A stretch of DNA of 64,000 bases from Ypsolopha sequella (taxonomy: Eukaryota > Arthropoda > Insecta > Lepidoptera > Ypsolophidae): positions 27,941,045-28,005,044 of the forward strand of contig OW203990.1 in NCBI GenBank assembly GCA_934047225.1, read 5' to 3'. Under the pieces are notes generated by a model. It was not told the origin of the DNA. It searched no databases and worked only from the letters and a program-made list of their open reading frames with translations. The translations under genes were made by a program, and so were the position numbers. Shown in pieces: positions 25,601 through 37,918 of this stretch (position 1 is the stretch's first letter; each line of letters opens with the position of its first letter).

Positions 25601-25860
25601 ATACTCCATAAGTATTAGATTTTAAGTTAGTGCCTAAAATGCTTATTTAAGGAACAAAATTTGTAAGAGCGTATCGCCAACAAACTGTTTAGCAGTTTGG
25701 CGAATATTGTTTACTGAAATTTGTGTATATAATTAAATATATAAATTAAATAATTAAAAAAAAAATAATAATAAAAAATAAAAAAACAAATGACGTAATC
25801 TAAGGACGGCCTCTAGGCACAAAATAGATATTACCAGAAGGCCGACTCGACGACGGAGCC

Positions 25861-25994
25861 AAAACAGACGCACACATGCATAGACGCGTACGACCGTACG
25901 TATGATGATCTCGGCAGAATTTCGTATTGGCATTCGACCGACTTCATCCGAGATCGTTGTACGTAAGCGTCTATGTGTGCGTGCGCCTGTTTTC
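25861..25994. repeat. Inverted repeat with CpG-rich arms
   Basis: AAAACAGACGCACACATGCA on the left pairs with the reversed TGTGTGCGTGCGCCTGTTTT on the right; TAGACGCGTACG and CGTACGTAAGCGTCTA continue inward. Probably a small MITE. Confidence 0.65.
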
Positions 25995-26616
25995 GCTAGT
26001 TATGCGGAGTGAACCTTCTGTTAGTGGTTATTTTGTGCTCTAGGTAAGTAACTGTAGCAGATGGGAAATACGACATGATAAGTATGGTTTTTTTACACAA
26101 GTCTTGGGCTTGGTCACTACCGCCCCTGATGAAAAGCTTCAATGACCGATATGAAGCGTGCTCGCACAGAAAGTGGGTAGGGTGAGAGCACGCGACGCGT
26201 TAATGAGTTTGTCCAGGGACTTCCGCAAAATCTACGGAAGTCGGTTACTAACAAATAACTTAACTGGTGATACTGAACTGTCTTCACTACAACAACTTTT
26301 CCATTAAAAAAAAATACGGCTATATTTGTCTAAAATGTATTCCTCTATCCTATTTATTATATTATAGTTTTAAACTAATTAATAGATCTTGACCGAAATA
26401 AAGCCAAAAACTCAAACCTAATGGCTAGATTTAAAAACAAAGTTGACCTTTTTACAGCATTATACTTACTAGCTGTAAAAACTTACTAACTTGAAGATCC
26501 TGTGTGTATCACACATTTATAATTTTGAAATAAATATATGCTATAATATTGCTATAATACTTTGTGTAAGCTCTAAAGTTCCGAAGATTTCGTAATGAGT
26601 GACTATACTAACATAA

Positions 26617-26790
26617 GGTAGCGTTCCTAAACGACGGAGTAAAGGTAAAAATTAACTGTCACCCGTTACACGACCACCCGAGTGAAAACGAACAGCTCGA
26701 TGTCGTTCATAAACATAAACCTTGTCAGAGATGTAAAATTCACTTTGGCAGTTACATTTTACATTTACTCAGAAGTTTAGGAACGCTACC
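26617..26790. mobile_element. MITE family B, copy 1
   Basis: Starts GGTAGCGTTCCTAAAC and ends GTTTAGGAACGCTACC, perfect 16-bp inverted termini. Shares AAAATTAACTGTCACCCGTT, AACCTTGTCAGA and TGTAAAATTCACTTTG with 47,932-48,090 in intron 6 of the FASTKD4-like gene. Confidence 0.87.
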
Positions 26791-26837
26791 TACACGTATT
26801 GTCTCGTATGAACGTTGTAGTTGACCTGGTATTAAAG

Positions 26838-27440
26838 CCTAGTTTACACGGGTAGAGTAGGTGGTAGAGTACCAGCACAGTGTAAATTAACTGCGGTTAA
26901 AAAAGTACTAATATTAGTACTAGCTTAATGTAAACAGTTACAGAATAGTACTAAAGATAGTAGCGAGTAGAGTAGCATATTGTGGTAAAGTAGACTATAC
27001 CCTACTCAGAAAGTCGACAAGCACCATACCTGTTAGTTGTCAGTTTTAATTTTAGGTTAAATTTGTTTTGATTTTGTTGTGCTCTAAATTTGGGGTTTTT
27101 GCAAATAAACGGAAACGGATGGAATTGGAAACTAAAAATAATTGGACTTTGTGGAATACCCAACCTTAATAATTATTTTAAAAATAAGCGTAGCGTCCTG
27201 AAATATTGTGAAAAATAGATAAGCAGACCCTATGCTTTGTTAGATTAAATAAACTTCTGAAACGGCGACGACATCAAACAGCGTTCATTGTTTATTTTTC
27301 CGACTTTCCTCTTTCACACTAGGTACTAAATAGCATAAAATATAAACGGTTACTAGACAAAAGCGAGTAGAGTACAGTAATCGGATAAATAGTACGCTAG
27401 TAACTCTATTTCTAACTAGCCCAAATGTGAACCCTGCTTA
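26838..27440. repeat. Possible long MITE
   Basis: Weak inverted ends (AAGCCTAGTTTACACGGG and CCCAAATGTGAACCCTGCTT) enclose repeated GAGTAGAGTA motifs (near 26,860, 26,965 and 27,365). Boundaries are uncertain. Confidence 0.4.
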
Positions 27441-27984
27441 AATAATGAAACGTTGGCTAATGATGTTGACGACATAGTCATAATAACAGTCAAGCATAAA
27501 GTTACAACTTCTGATTTATTAAACAAACCTTAGCATGGCAGTAGTTGACCTTGCACCGATTTCAACTTATTACAACCACAATTCATATCGCCCTAACAAA
27601 AACAATTTAATATCAAACCAAGAAGTAAACGGCATTCAATTAGTAATCCCTCACGAAATCCATCATTCAAAAAATGCACTCTCCCTTCAAAAACTACGAC
27701 AGACCTTCAAGATATCTGTACTAACAACAGCATTGTTATCTTTTAGGCTGTAAGGTTTATTTTTCCATGTCCTTTGTAGGGGTTGCATTGTAGGTCCATT
27801 TCACGGGCCGGGGCTGGAACCCCACACCTACAGTAAGGGAATACAACTATCGATCCGCTGCACAGAACGCATTAAGAATTCGTCGGAACTTGGGCAAATG
27901 TAATACATAGCCACCTGGGGTGTTAGAATGGACATATTGAGTTGCATTTGTTTTTGTTGCTGTTACGATGTTAGTAAACAGATG
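27441..27984. other. Non-coding, nothing recognised
   Basis: A 72-codon plus-strand frame (27,535-27,753) has no family resemblance. Confidence 0.4.
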
Positions 27985-28140
27985 AGGTCGTTCCATCCAT
28001 CCATCCACTGCTGGACATAGGCCTCTCCAATACTTCGCCACTGTTGTCGGTCCTGCGTCATCCTCATGCAGCCGCTACCCGCAACGTTCTTCAGGTCGTC
28101 AGTCCAACAGGCACGAGGCCGGCTTACACTACGCTTTGAT
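27985..28140 (-). mobile_element. LINE 3' end fragment
   Basis: Plus-strand CATCCATCCATCCACTGCTG and GGACATAGGCCTC, followed by TCATGCAGCCGC and AACGTTCTTCAGGTCGTCAG, are the reverse of the C-terminus of a LINE whose tail reads EAYVQQWT in better copies. Same family as 51,265-51,405 and 53,482-53,524. Confidence 0.7.
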
Positions 28141-28720
28141 GTACGTTATATCACTAAAAATATGGTGCACTCAACGAGAGGTGTCGTGAGACACCCGGCT
28201 GGAACGAAGTTCCTTTCGCTACTGACGCGTACGCCGCACGTCTATACTGCAGTAATATACCCATACATAGACATACGCTTGTAAATACACTTACTAAACT
28301 AAAGTGTCGTGACGGTCGACGTCTTGCACTTTTTTCGGCCTAGCTCTCATTCGCCAAGTGTCTGGAGGGTAAGCGATAAACGTAGTTTTTCTTGTAAAAA
28401 TCAAAATAAGTCTTATTAGCTATACGGACGTGTTTTGTTTTCTGACCGATAAATGAGTAAAAGCAAATCAAAAATAACAAATATTACCGAGTTTCATTAA
28501 ATTGCCCACCGATTTGTTCAAATACAGTATGTGCCTGCGCCCTATCCTCCCGCGCACGTCCCCCTCCCCTTTCTCCTCAAATGTCCGAGAATGTGCCATC
28601 TTCACGCCCGCATTATGTACTACTGTAATGAACTGTCTGTGGTCACGCTCTTGCTGCCCACTTTTTGTCAATAAGCTAGACGCGTATTCATCCTCGGAGT
28701 AAATACATCAAGTGACTTAC

Positions 28721-30441
28721 CTCAGTATGAATATCTGACGGTCCATCGGTGTTCCTCCACGACAAGTCATGTAGCACGAACGATATCTCCGTCAGAGAGT
28801 ATTCTGTGGGGAAAATCATTATTTACTTTGTGGAGTCTTTTTCGAAAAGGTAAGTTAGTAAGTGTAGCCGAATGTGTCTTTATTGTTTTAGATTAAGTAA
28901 TCTAGATTCATTTTAATTTAAGATTAGTTTCTGTAAATTAGAATTTCAAATTTTTTTTAATTCATAATTCATAATTTAATTCATAATATTGTAATTTACA
29001 GAAACCAATGGAAACTTTGCAATGGCAACACACACAATACATAGGTAATAAGGTTTTGTCGAATAACTAACTATTCAGTGAATTTTGATTTTAAGTGTTC
29101 TGTTTCGATTAATTAGAGAAAGGCGAGTTTTTCACAATCCGGCTGCAATACCGCTCTTAACCAATAATGTGTTAATTTTGTTTTTCCTGACACGATTTTA
29201 ATTTCGTACCCGCAAAATCGACGCGACTGTATTGCCTTCGCAAGTTTCAACGAGCGTGCACGTTATAGAAATAAAGTAGCATTACATTTGGTAACGCCCA
29301 CAACTAACGGCCAATTTCACCGATCGCTTTGAAAACCAAGTTTAATAAAACTTAGTTTAGCTAAGACCGAGTTTAAAATGGTCAACTTAATCTCAGTTTA
29401 GTCAAACAGATTTCACCACTACATTTCGAAAACATTTACCTAAACTCGGTTTAAGTCGCAATCACAATGGGTTGATAGATGTTTTATGGCTCAAGTCGCT
29501 GATTTGAGTCGCTCAGGTAGTAAAAATCGCTAACTCAGTTTAAGAGCTTAACCGGCCAAAATAGGGCGTTCAGATTTTAAACTCCGTTTAGCTTAAACTG
29601 CGTTTGTGAAATGCTTTAAACTCAGTTAAGTGTCTAAACGGAGTTTAACTAAACTCGTTTAGTTACATTGATGAAATCCGCCCTAAGTTTGATTAAATCG
29701 GTTTTCAAAGCGATCGGTGAAATTGGCCCTAAGTTGCTGCGCTGATGATCACGACAAACGTCCTAATTGATTTTCTTTTTCATCGTCTATATGCGCGGAA
29801 GCAACTAGCTCGCAACTGCTAGATTGCAAAGACAATTCCCGCCAGTATCTTTGCGGGTGTTGCGCAGTCTCTCCTTGCATATTCTACCCGCATAGCTCCT
29901 CAGAGAAAAATAAGTTTTAGACGGAGCGCGAAACCGTATATCTCTGCTTACCACGGGCCAGCAACTTATCTAGTTATGTCCACCGAGATCCACAAATTTT
30001 GTAATTGAATTTTCCATCTTGTTTCCCAGTCGATGTATTTCGCTATAAAAGGTGTTTCAATTTAAATGGAAAGTAATTTAGGAGGTGATTCAGTATCGTT
30101 AATACATCACATTCCACTGCAAAGTACATTTTTTTGCGCGAACTTTTTCTTCACTTGTCCATACAAACTGAGTCAGCTGATCGAACCACTCTGTACTGAG
30201 AAGTGAAAAAAAAGTTCGCGCAAAAAAAAGTGCTTTGCAGCAGAATGTGATGTATTAACGATACTGAATCACCTCCTAAATTACTTTCCATTTAAATTGA
30301 AAGACCTTATATACCATATAACGGCGGCGTTGTATATAAGTGTTTTATACTGTGTTAGTGGTGCACTCACCTGCGGAGAGCGGGGAGGGGGCGGAGAGGG
30401 CAGCTCGCTCAGGGAGCCACACCAGCGCCATCTGCCCCCGC
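28721..30441 (-). CDS. Two internal exons of an unrecognised protein-coding gene
   Basis: Seen: on the minus strand, exon 30441-30371 (71 bp) has acceptor TTTATTGTTCACAG and donor GCAG/GTGAGT; exon 28803-28721 (83 bp) has acceptor ATTTTCCCCACAG and donor GAG/GTAAGT. Both are GC-richer than their surroundings. The first exon, read so that its first base completes a codon, is open and ends with one spare base; the second is open only if it starts needing one base. The junction codon GAA joins LPERAALSAPSPLSA to EYSLTEISFVLHDLSW and RNTDGPSDIHTE, ending in phase 0. Inferred: a real gene with introns of at least 1.5 kb, extending to both sides. I do not recognise the family and found no further exons with confidence. 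The first exon is also open in another frame (proline-rich), so that reading is less certain than the second exon. Confidence 0.5.
28920..29158 (+). repeat. Dispersed repeat, copy 2
   Basis: Carries the same ordered blocks as 8,830-8,996 (CTGTAAATTAGAATTTCAA, AAGTGTTCTGTTTCGATTAA, CACAATCCGGCTGC). Lies in the intron between the two unrecognised exons. Confidence 0.65.
29308..29729. mobile_element. Palindromic MITE with TAA target duplication
   Basis: CGGCCAATTTCACCGATCGC at the left and GCGATCGGTGAAATTGGCCC at the right, followed inward by CTTTGAAAACC. Flanked by TAA on both sides, consistent with PIF/Harbinger-type insertion. The interior repeats CTCAGTTTAA-like motifs in both orientations. 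Confidence 0.85.
30051..30306. mobile_element. Foldback MITE with arms of about 100 bp
   Basis: TCAATTTAAATGGAAAGTAA and GGAGGTGATTCAGTATCG on the left recur reversed on the right; AAAGTACATTTTTTTGCGCG pairs with CGCGCAAAAAAAAGTGCTTT. Ends 65 bp from the GTGAGT donor of exon 30,371-30,441. Confidence 0.87.
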
Positions 30442-30444
30442 CTG

Positions 30445-31400
30445 TGAACAATAAATAAACCATTCAAAATAAAAATCAAAATATTATATATGTATTAGAT
30501 AAACAACAATTATTATTATATTACTTTCATTATTAATTATTACTACTAAAACTCAAGTAAGCTGACACACCAAAATATTTTGAAAACGGATGTTGCTTAT
30601 CAAAAGTTATTGTTGTTGACTACATGTCAACAGTTTCATCGACAGAATGACAGTATTTTCAAGAAGTGTCGTTCTTAGAATGACGATGCGGCGTTCACCG
30701 CTAACAGTTGACACGTGGTCAACAACCGTACGTGAGTGTATAGGATCCATTTTTAAAATATTAAATTACTTTTATATTGATAGTCTCTCAAGTGTGCTAT
30801 TGGGGAATGACCTAGTGGTGTGGCTTACTGTAAGGGCGAAAAGTGGATCAGCTGATATTTCCTTTCAATGTAAACAATTTACGTTATACGTTATACAATC
30901 TAAAATGTGTTGTCACCAAATAATTTATTGCTTTTCCCGGGATCACTGTTTAAAATTTAGCAGAAAACAGTATTTAGCTCATACTGCCCAGTAGTTTTTG
31001 AGTCAAGGCGTCACCAAGCGCACTATTACATTTTATTGCGAAAGAAACTCAATTTTGTAGATTTCGCATAATAATTTACATTCACTTTCATCTAAATAAT
31101 TTATCTGTAACAAATACACCGTGAAACAATGCTCCGTCGGTATTAGGTGAAAGTGTCACTTGCTTTGTGCCCGTACCAATATTATTTATTATTAAATAAG
31201 GTAGATAAATTTAAGTTCTTTAGGGTACTTTGAATAACGTTTTTATACTGGTTCTTTGCGATTAAAAAATGTTTAATCTAGCGATTTTCTAGCTGCAGTT
31301 TTTTCATACATACACTATTTATATCATACAAGTAATTCATACTAAAATAAAATAAACTTTAAACTTTCGCGTTTCGGAATTTGTACACAAAACAGGGGAT
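30445..31400. other. Non-coding, nothing recognised
   Basis: A 115-codon plus-strand frame (30,647-30,994) has no recognisable domain and no splice context. Upstream exons of the unrecognised gene could lie in this direction but none stands out. Confidence 0.35.
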
Positions 31401-31531
31401 CTAAAAAGGCCGACTTGGGTGAATCATAAAATTATTTGAAAGTAGGATGGAGTTAGAGTTTTTTCACGCGTGCAAAAGAGACGGCATTAGAACGGAATCA
31501 TAATGTGATTCATCCAAAGCGGCCTTTTTAG
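31401..31531. mobile_element. MITE family C, copy 1
   Basis: TAAAAAGGCCGACTTGGGTG and CATCCAAAGCGGCCTTTTTA are inverted termini. A reversed, end-trimmed relative lies at 61,302-61,416, sharing GAGTTTTTTCACGCGTG. Confidence 0.8.
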
Positions 31532-32699
31532 AGGACCAGGTCATCACACCCAGATTTACTTTTCTTCTGCGTTTCTATATAAATGTTAATTTGTAGGTAG
31601 TACTTTGTTAATTTTATGATGGAGTTCACATTCGCGGTGAGGTATTGAAAATTAATTATATTTTGACATGAAGACTGGTGTTTTAGGGTATTTTTACATA
31701 GTACGGTGGCTTAGCTTAGTGAAATTACAGTTACCCGGGCGGAAAATAATTGATTGTTATAATTTATTATAATTATTTTAATCAATACATTTATCAATAT
31801 GATTAAATTCTAGTTTTGTTCAGTAATTACTTTAATATATGTATCCTATTAAGTACACATATTCCAATTTGTATATCCAAATATTTTAGGCAGATGATTG
31901 AAACAGTTAAAAACCATGAATACACGACCAGCATATATGTTATTTATTACCTAGATATAATTCTTATTTTTATTTTTCTTTAATTATCTGATAATATAAT
32001 ATAAAGCATTAAATGTACTATTTTCGGTGTTATAAAGAAATTTGTGTTTATATTGTATTTGTCATATTAGCCTAGAAGCACAAAACGATTTTTTTTTCTC
32101 GTCATATTAAATATGAAGAAGGATCATAGTCAATAGAAGGTAGTTTTGAAATAAGTAGAAAAAACTTACTGCCATTATTACTTAAAAACTAGCTTAGTGA
32201 GCAATTATTGTAATCACAGTTAGTTTTTTCCTTTCAAAAAGCATACTATCAACACCTATCTATATTCTATCCAATTTTTTTTTTGAAGTCCTATATATTT
32301 TTAAAAGCGATATTCTGTGGACTGTGTTTTTTTTTTCAAGTTTCTGTTTTTGCTCAACCATTGTACTCTAGACATTTTATGTATATAATAAATATGTATG
32401 TCTCCCCCCTTATCTCCGAAAGTGGTAGTTTATAGATCATAACTGGCCAATTACAGAAAACTATAGCGATTAAAAAAAAGTTGAGCACAAATGAGAAATA
32501 CAAAAAAGAAGTAAAATAAATTAAAAAATATTTTATAAAAATACTACGTATATAAAATAATAGGTATTAAAAATCTGATTGTAAAAATATGTTTTGGCTA
32601 TATTTAATTGCATATATTTCGAGAAATCCTTGAAAAACCATAAAAAAATATATGTCCTTATCTCCAAAACTGGGGGACCGAAAAATATGAAAAACATCA
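31532..32699. other. AT-rich non-coding stretch
   Basis: No exon or bounded element seen; long A/T runs throughout. Confidence 0.45.
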
Positions 32700-32850
32700 T
32701 GGTAATATGTGTTTACGTAAAGATTACAGGAAAAATAAAGCGGTTAAGAAATTCACGAAAAAAAACGACAAAATTAAATTTATCATTCACAATACGGAAC
32801 CCTAGGTATGCGAACCTGATTCGCACTTGGCCGGATTTTATTTTTCACAA
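32700..32850 (-). mobile_element. Dispersed lepidopteran element, reversed partial copy
   Basis: On the minus strand AATCCGGCCAAGTGCGAATC and AGGGTTCCGTATTGTG match the opening of the element at 63,335-63,605. The AT-rich sequence to its left (from about 32,340) may be the rest of the same element. Confidence 0.55.
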
Positions 32851-33054
32851 AAAATACTAAATTTGGTGCTATTATCCGCCCAGTAACTGTAACTTTTAAA
32901 TACAACTCTAAAGCCATTTTCGACTTGACTAATAGTCACGCCGATTTTCTTAGACGCGCGGGTTTGGCCCGCATGCGTAAAAAATTTCTCCCGTCGCAAT
33001 TTTGTGTCCCGCGTGCGTTTAGTGTAAATTTTAAATACAATGAGCTATTAGTAT

Positions 33055-33295
33055 CGTACTGAAGCCAAAACTACAATTTTTAGAATTTTTGTCTGTCTGT
33101 CTGTCTGTCTGTATGTACATAATATATGTTCTGTTCTAATCCGAAAACTACTATTTGGATGCTGTTTTCTATATTATCATTTGTAGTGACACTGGTCAAC
33201 ATATAGGCTATAAGGAGTGTTAACAAAAAAACACTCAAGCCGAAAATGGGATAGAGATTGAATAAATGCAGCCGGAGCTGTGGGCAAATGGCTAG
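33055..33295 (+). mobile_element. Helitron-like repeat
   Basis: Ends GCCGGAGCTGTGGGCAAATG then GCTAG before T. The body carries a (TCTG)n run and, reversed, the same blocks as 42,130-42,330 (TTGACCAGNGTCACT, GAAAAC(A/C)GCATCCAAAT, CGGAACATACAGACAGAC). Confidence 0.6.
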
Positions 33296-34070
33296 TAACA
33301 TTAGAAAAGCCATCTTCAAACATTAGTTTTAAATTTATAACATTACCTATGTAAGGTACCTCTTACCTTTATTGGAACTTCCAAATCCAACTCAAGTTTG
33401 TCCCTATGAACACCTCAATAAAAATTGATGTTGTAGTGCACAAACTGCATAGTGCAAGTGACATGCAAGGACTGGCTGATGGTAATTGGATTAGATCAGT
33501 GCGTCTACTGATTTGTTTAGCTATGCCTGACTGTTTACCTTATTTTTTAAATTACAATACATGAAACATTTACTTATTAATTTATTGGTGATTTGCGGTG
33601 AATCAAATTTTCAGAATAAAGTTGAAAGCGTACTTCTCATGTTGCCAGTACAGGACATTATTAAATACAAGGTTTAAAGTTTAAAAGTAAGTTTATATGT
33701 ATATTCTTGTATATGTTGTCAGCACATCGTAGAATTGGGCATATCATGATCTGCCTGGGCAAATCATACTTCTGTAAAAATTTGAAGGGCACCTTGTCCC
33801 ACTCCGCTTCACTCAACATATAAATAGTATATAAATATATTTACATGTAAACCTAAGTAACACACTGCACTCGTTGTCGCACCTATTTTTTGACCTGGTG
33901 AAAGATTTTCATTTTTATACTTTATGATCTGCCCATGACCTATTACAGATTCATAATTCAAGGTTTGCCAAATAGGTTTTATTTAGCACTGTTTACTTAT
34001 CCAGTGTTGCTAATTCAGCAACGTCTAAAGCGGGTTTAATGCCTTTCACATAGATATAATTTCTTTAACC
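33296..34070. other. Non-coding, nothing recognised
   Basis: No exon or bounded element seen. Confidence 0.4.
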
Positions 34071-34078
34071 CCCTAGAT

Positions 34079-34475
34079 CAACGGTTTCAACCAGTGTGCA
34101 GCATATGTTTTCAAGTGCGCCGCAAAGAAGAACTTCAAGTGTGTTAGTCGACAATTCACCCAAGAATAAAAAATCTTTGCGCTATATGACAGGCTCAAAT
34201 ATCACATTAATAATATTACACGCCTATATCTAATAATAAATATTTTATTTTCTATGTATTTTTGTTTACTTTAGATTTATTTTTAGTTTAGAGTTTCACA
34301 GTCAAACAAGACCATATTACTAAGCCTCCACTTTCTGTTATACTATCGGTATACTGTATGGAACCCTCCACGCGCGTATTCAACTAACACTTGGCTACTT
34401 TTTTTACTGGTTTGCCATGAAACTTTGATAAAATGAAAAGTGTACCGGTGAAAACAAAAGGTTGAAAAACACCTG
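34079..34475. mobile_element. hAT-type MITE with 8-bp target duplication
   Basis: Starts CAACGGTTTCAACCAGTG, ends GGTTGAAAAACACCTG, and is flanked by perfect CCCTAGAT copies (34,071-34,078 and 34,476-34,483). Non-coding. Confidence 0.88.
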
Positions 34476-34483
34476 CCCTAGAT

Positions 34484-36335
34484 CATCATATACAGGCTAA
34501 CACTATATTATTATTAAATTTGCAAACTTCACCTTCTCCTTCTTGCTTTATCTAATAAGATTTATCATAAATCAATAAACTACAGTTGTGGGTAGATTAA
34601 TAAATAAAAATAATAGTGCCAACGGTCACTTGTCTTAGAAATAAGTAAATCTACGTTGAATATTATATTCCTTGAATCGAATATCGAATAATCAGATGCA
34701 TCATGAGATGATCCTTAGATATAAATCCGTTTTACAGAAGTAGGTACTCGGAAGGATATAAAAATTTGGAGAAAATCGTTGGAAATAATTACAAGGTTGT
34801 CTTTAACGTGAATAAGCAAATATAAAGTAATTTTGGCTTACTGAGATTAAAGATCAAGATGAAAACTTACCATCTTATGAATTTCTGATGCCGGTTATAT
34901 ATAAATACACATGAAATAAACAAAAATCACAACAAAACTCCCATCTACAACTGAAAGCTCGCTGTTTGAGCAATAGTGATGGGATAAATTTTGTATAAAC
35001 ATTCACAATCGAGTTGCATTACTGACAGCAGAATAGCATATACATTTTTTTCACGAGTGCAAAAGAGATGCACACACAGTAGGGCAAAAATTGATGTTTT
35101 TTGAGATGATTCGACATGTCGTCGGTGTAGAATCAATGAGAAGAATGTATGTGTTTGTAGTGTGTACCGACATTAATAAATTAGACAGACATACAAACAT
35201 TTTTATTTGACATGACTAACCTTATTTTTAGCGACCTATCTCTATCTTTTTGATGCAGAAAGAAAAAGAAAGAATGCTTAAATTAAGTTTTGTCCTGTCA
35301 AATAAGTTAAATTGTGGTAAACCAAATCGACAATAATAACCATTTTACTTGGCCATTATACTTTACTCTTGCCCAGTACCTATAAGTTTTCATGAAACTG
35401 TTATCCAAGTGATAATGTATGTTCTTAATAAGTTATCTTGATGATTAAGCCGAAGTCACTCGTGCATGGGACATAAAGCTATAAAACAGTAAAAACCCCA
35501 TCAAAATCCGTTCAGTAGTTTTGACGGGATTCCAAAAACCAAACCCTTATTCATAGTACAATTAGGCTTCAAATAAAAAAAGTCTTTTGAAAAAAGTAAT
35601 TTAAATAACGCTGCTTGTTTGTCTGTATAAAAAAAATACATAACTGTTTCACTTAGAATAGGAATAAAGACTGTAGTATAAAAGCCTAGTGTATATGATC
35701 TGTGCTATCGTCGCCGCATCTTTCGAGGTGTCTACCTCGTTTGAATTTGACCACACGCATGCACTGTCTTACAACCCGCAGAAAATAACTTGGCATCCGA
35801 AATTCCCCTCCTGCAAGGTTTTTGGCTACCTTTGCGGGTAAACTGAGGTTCTGTGTTAACTTCTGCGAGTTGTACTTTTAACGTAGGTAAACCCGTATCG
35901 ATGTTGTGCATGTGTGATTCCGCTTGTAACTTTTAGTCAGGAATTATGCAAACTTAATTTCTTTGTGTATACGTAGGAAACATACAACACTACTATTTCT
36001 TTCGTTCTGATTCTGCATGTATAAATTAAAAAAAAAAATAGTTATACACTAATGCAAAAATAAAACGCAAATATGCTTTGTGCTGAGTTCGGTTTGACGT
36101 CAGGCGACGACGCCCAACTAATATGACATCTCTTTTACACGCGTTAGATTTGTATTTGCTATCTTGCTCTCGGTGATAGGCGGGCTTCAGCGGACGATCA
36201 AACTGAACGCATGTTTTGTATTGCTACAAAAAGCATCTTTAAAAAATATGGTAGAAAGGTAACTTCTAGTACGGTCATGCATAACTTATGGGTATTCACC
36301 TTCACCTCAGAATACCTTTACAATGATGATAATAG
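34484..36335. other. Non-coding, nothing bounded
   Basis: Contains a Helitron-like internal motif near 35,490-35,525 (CATCAAAATCCGTTCAGTAG) and a CpG-rich run at 36,095-36,210 ending in GATCAAACTGAACGC. No gene supported. Confidence 0.4.
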
Positions 36336-37376
36336 AGATATACAGGGTGGAAAAAATTCAAGGGCCCTGGAGGGAAACTACCTTAATATCCCTGAATTAG
36401 CTCATTTTAGTAAAAAGAAACATTCCTTTATTTTTTAAAAGAAACAAAACTGCATTCAAAGATACTCGTATTCTGAAATTCGCTTGTCTCACCTAAAGAA
36501 TCGAACAAACTAAAAATAAAAAAAATAAACTCTTGCTATTTTATTATACGAATCGGTAGGATTATTGTTCAGGATAAAATTTGTCTAATAAACATTTTGG
36601 TCTTACACTCATCTGTTGTACGAGATACCCATGCAATTAAATATTTATATTACAAGTTCTTTATTAACAATGTCTAGTACTGTTCACTTGTAACAAGTAA
36701 ATGACACGTTATAATTTTCTTATCTCTCTTATATCCAAAGACATCGTATGAAGTACAAGCTTGCTAATGTTATTTATCTTAAGTACCTTGTTGAAGACTT
36801 CAATAAGAAAATCGTTAAATGGTCATAATAAATCTATGCACAGCACAATTCCTTCTTGCACTAGGCGGACGAAAAGTTTTTTTTTGTAGCGCGGAGCAAC
36901 AAATTTGAAGTTCGAACGATAACTTTCAACATTTTTAAAATCGATAAAAGTATTCGTTCGAATTTCAAATTTTGTTTTGTTTTGCTTTCATTACGTGCTG
37001 TCATTGTGTAATAATTGCGTATCATTATTACTTAACAAGTGAACAGTACTAGGTATTGTTAATAAAGAACTTGTAATAAATATTCAATTTCATGGGTATC
37101 TCGTACAACAGATGAGTGTAAGACTAAATGTTTATTATACAAATTTTATCCTGAACAATAATCCTACCGATTCGTATAATAAAGTAGCGAGGGTTTATTT
37201 TTTCAATTTTTTGTTGGTTCAGTTCCCGGGTGAGACAAGCAAATTTTAGAAGACCTTTGAATGCAGTTTTTTTTTTTTTAAATAAAGCAATGTTTCCTTT
37301 CAGTAAAATGAGCTAGCTAAAGGATTTAAGGTAGTTCCCCTCCGGGGCCCTTAAATATTTTCCACTCTGTATATCT
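36336..37376. repeat. 1.04-kb foldback element
   Basis: Opens AGATATACAGGGTGGAAAA and closes TTTTCCACTCTGTATATCT. Inward the arms keep pairing for about 400 bp: CTCATTTTAGTAAAA, GTGAGACAAGC, CCTACCGATTCGTATAATAAA, GTACGAGATACCCATG and TAATAAAGAACTTGTAAT all occur in both arms in opposite orientation. A separate palindrome (TTCGAACG / CGTTCGAA region) sits at the centre. Arms differ by scattered substitutions and small indels. Confidence 0.87.
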
Positions 37377-37589
37377 ATAAGTAGAACTAAAAATAAGTCT
37401 TTTTATAAAAATAATTTATTTTATGTTTTATGTTTCTGAAGAACAAGGCGTGAAATCACATAACACCTCAGAATAAGGAATCATAACACCCTCGTGAGCG
37501 TTCTGTATGTGCAGTACAAGCTAGTATATCAAGCAGATGCAAAAATAATAGTGGACAAGTATGATGGAAGAATTCATCAGTCTGGGTAG

Positions 37590-37745
37590 GAACCTCGGTG
37601 GCGCAATTGGTAGCGTGCTTGTCTTGATAACAAGAGGTCGCAGGTTCGAATCCTGGCCCGGAAAATTCTTGTCTTTGGATTTGTTTCTGATTGATCTTTC
37701 CTAGTTTGTAATGCACTCTAATAATATTTATTGTATTCATAGCGA
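37590..37745 (+). mobile_element. tRNA-derived SINE
   Basis: A tRNA-like head has an A box (GTGGCGCAATTGGTAGCG), a perfect 5-bp anticodon stem CTTGT/ACAAG and a B box GGTTCGAATCC. Acceptor-stem pairing is poor, and a SINE body follows (TTTGTTTCTGATTGATCT, GTAATGCACTCTAATAATAT). Body fragments recur at 11,163-11,220 and 56,517-56,560, so it is not a functional tRNA gene. Confidence 0.72.
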
Positions 37746-37918
37746 TGGATTTCGCAAAATAAACATAATCTTTTTATAAAATTTTAGTAGTAGCACGAAA
37801 CTTTAAAAGTACAAGTAAAACGTGCTTCGTTCGTTTACCTTCGGTTTCACTCGTGTTTGAGTCCGATTATTTAGTTATTTGTTTTTTATTTTACATTAAA
37901 AACATACCTGTAATAAGT

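Noticed and set aside
30647..30994. 115-codon plus-strand ORF
   Set aside because: No recognisable domain; composition is like other chance frames in AT-rich DNA.
37594..37665. tRNA-like cloverleaf with anticodon TGA by position
   Set aside because: The anticodon stem and B box are good but the acceptor stem does not pair, and a SINE body with relatives elsewhere follows directly. It is a SINE head, not a tRNA gene.
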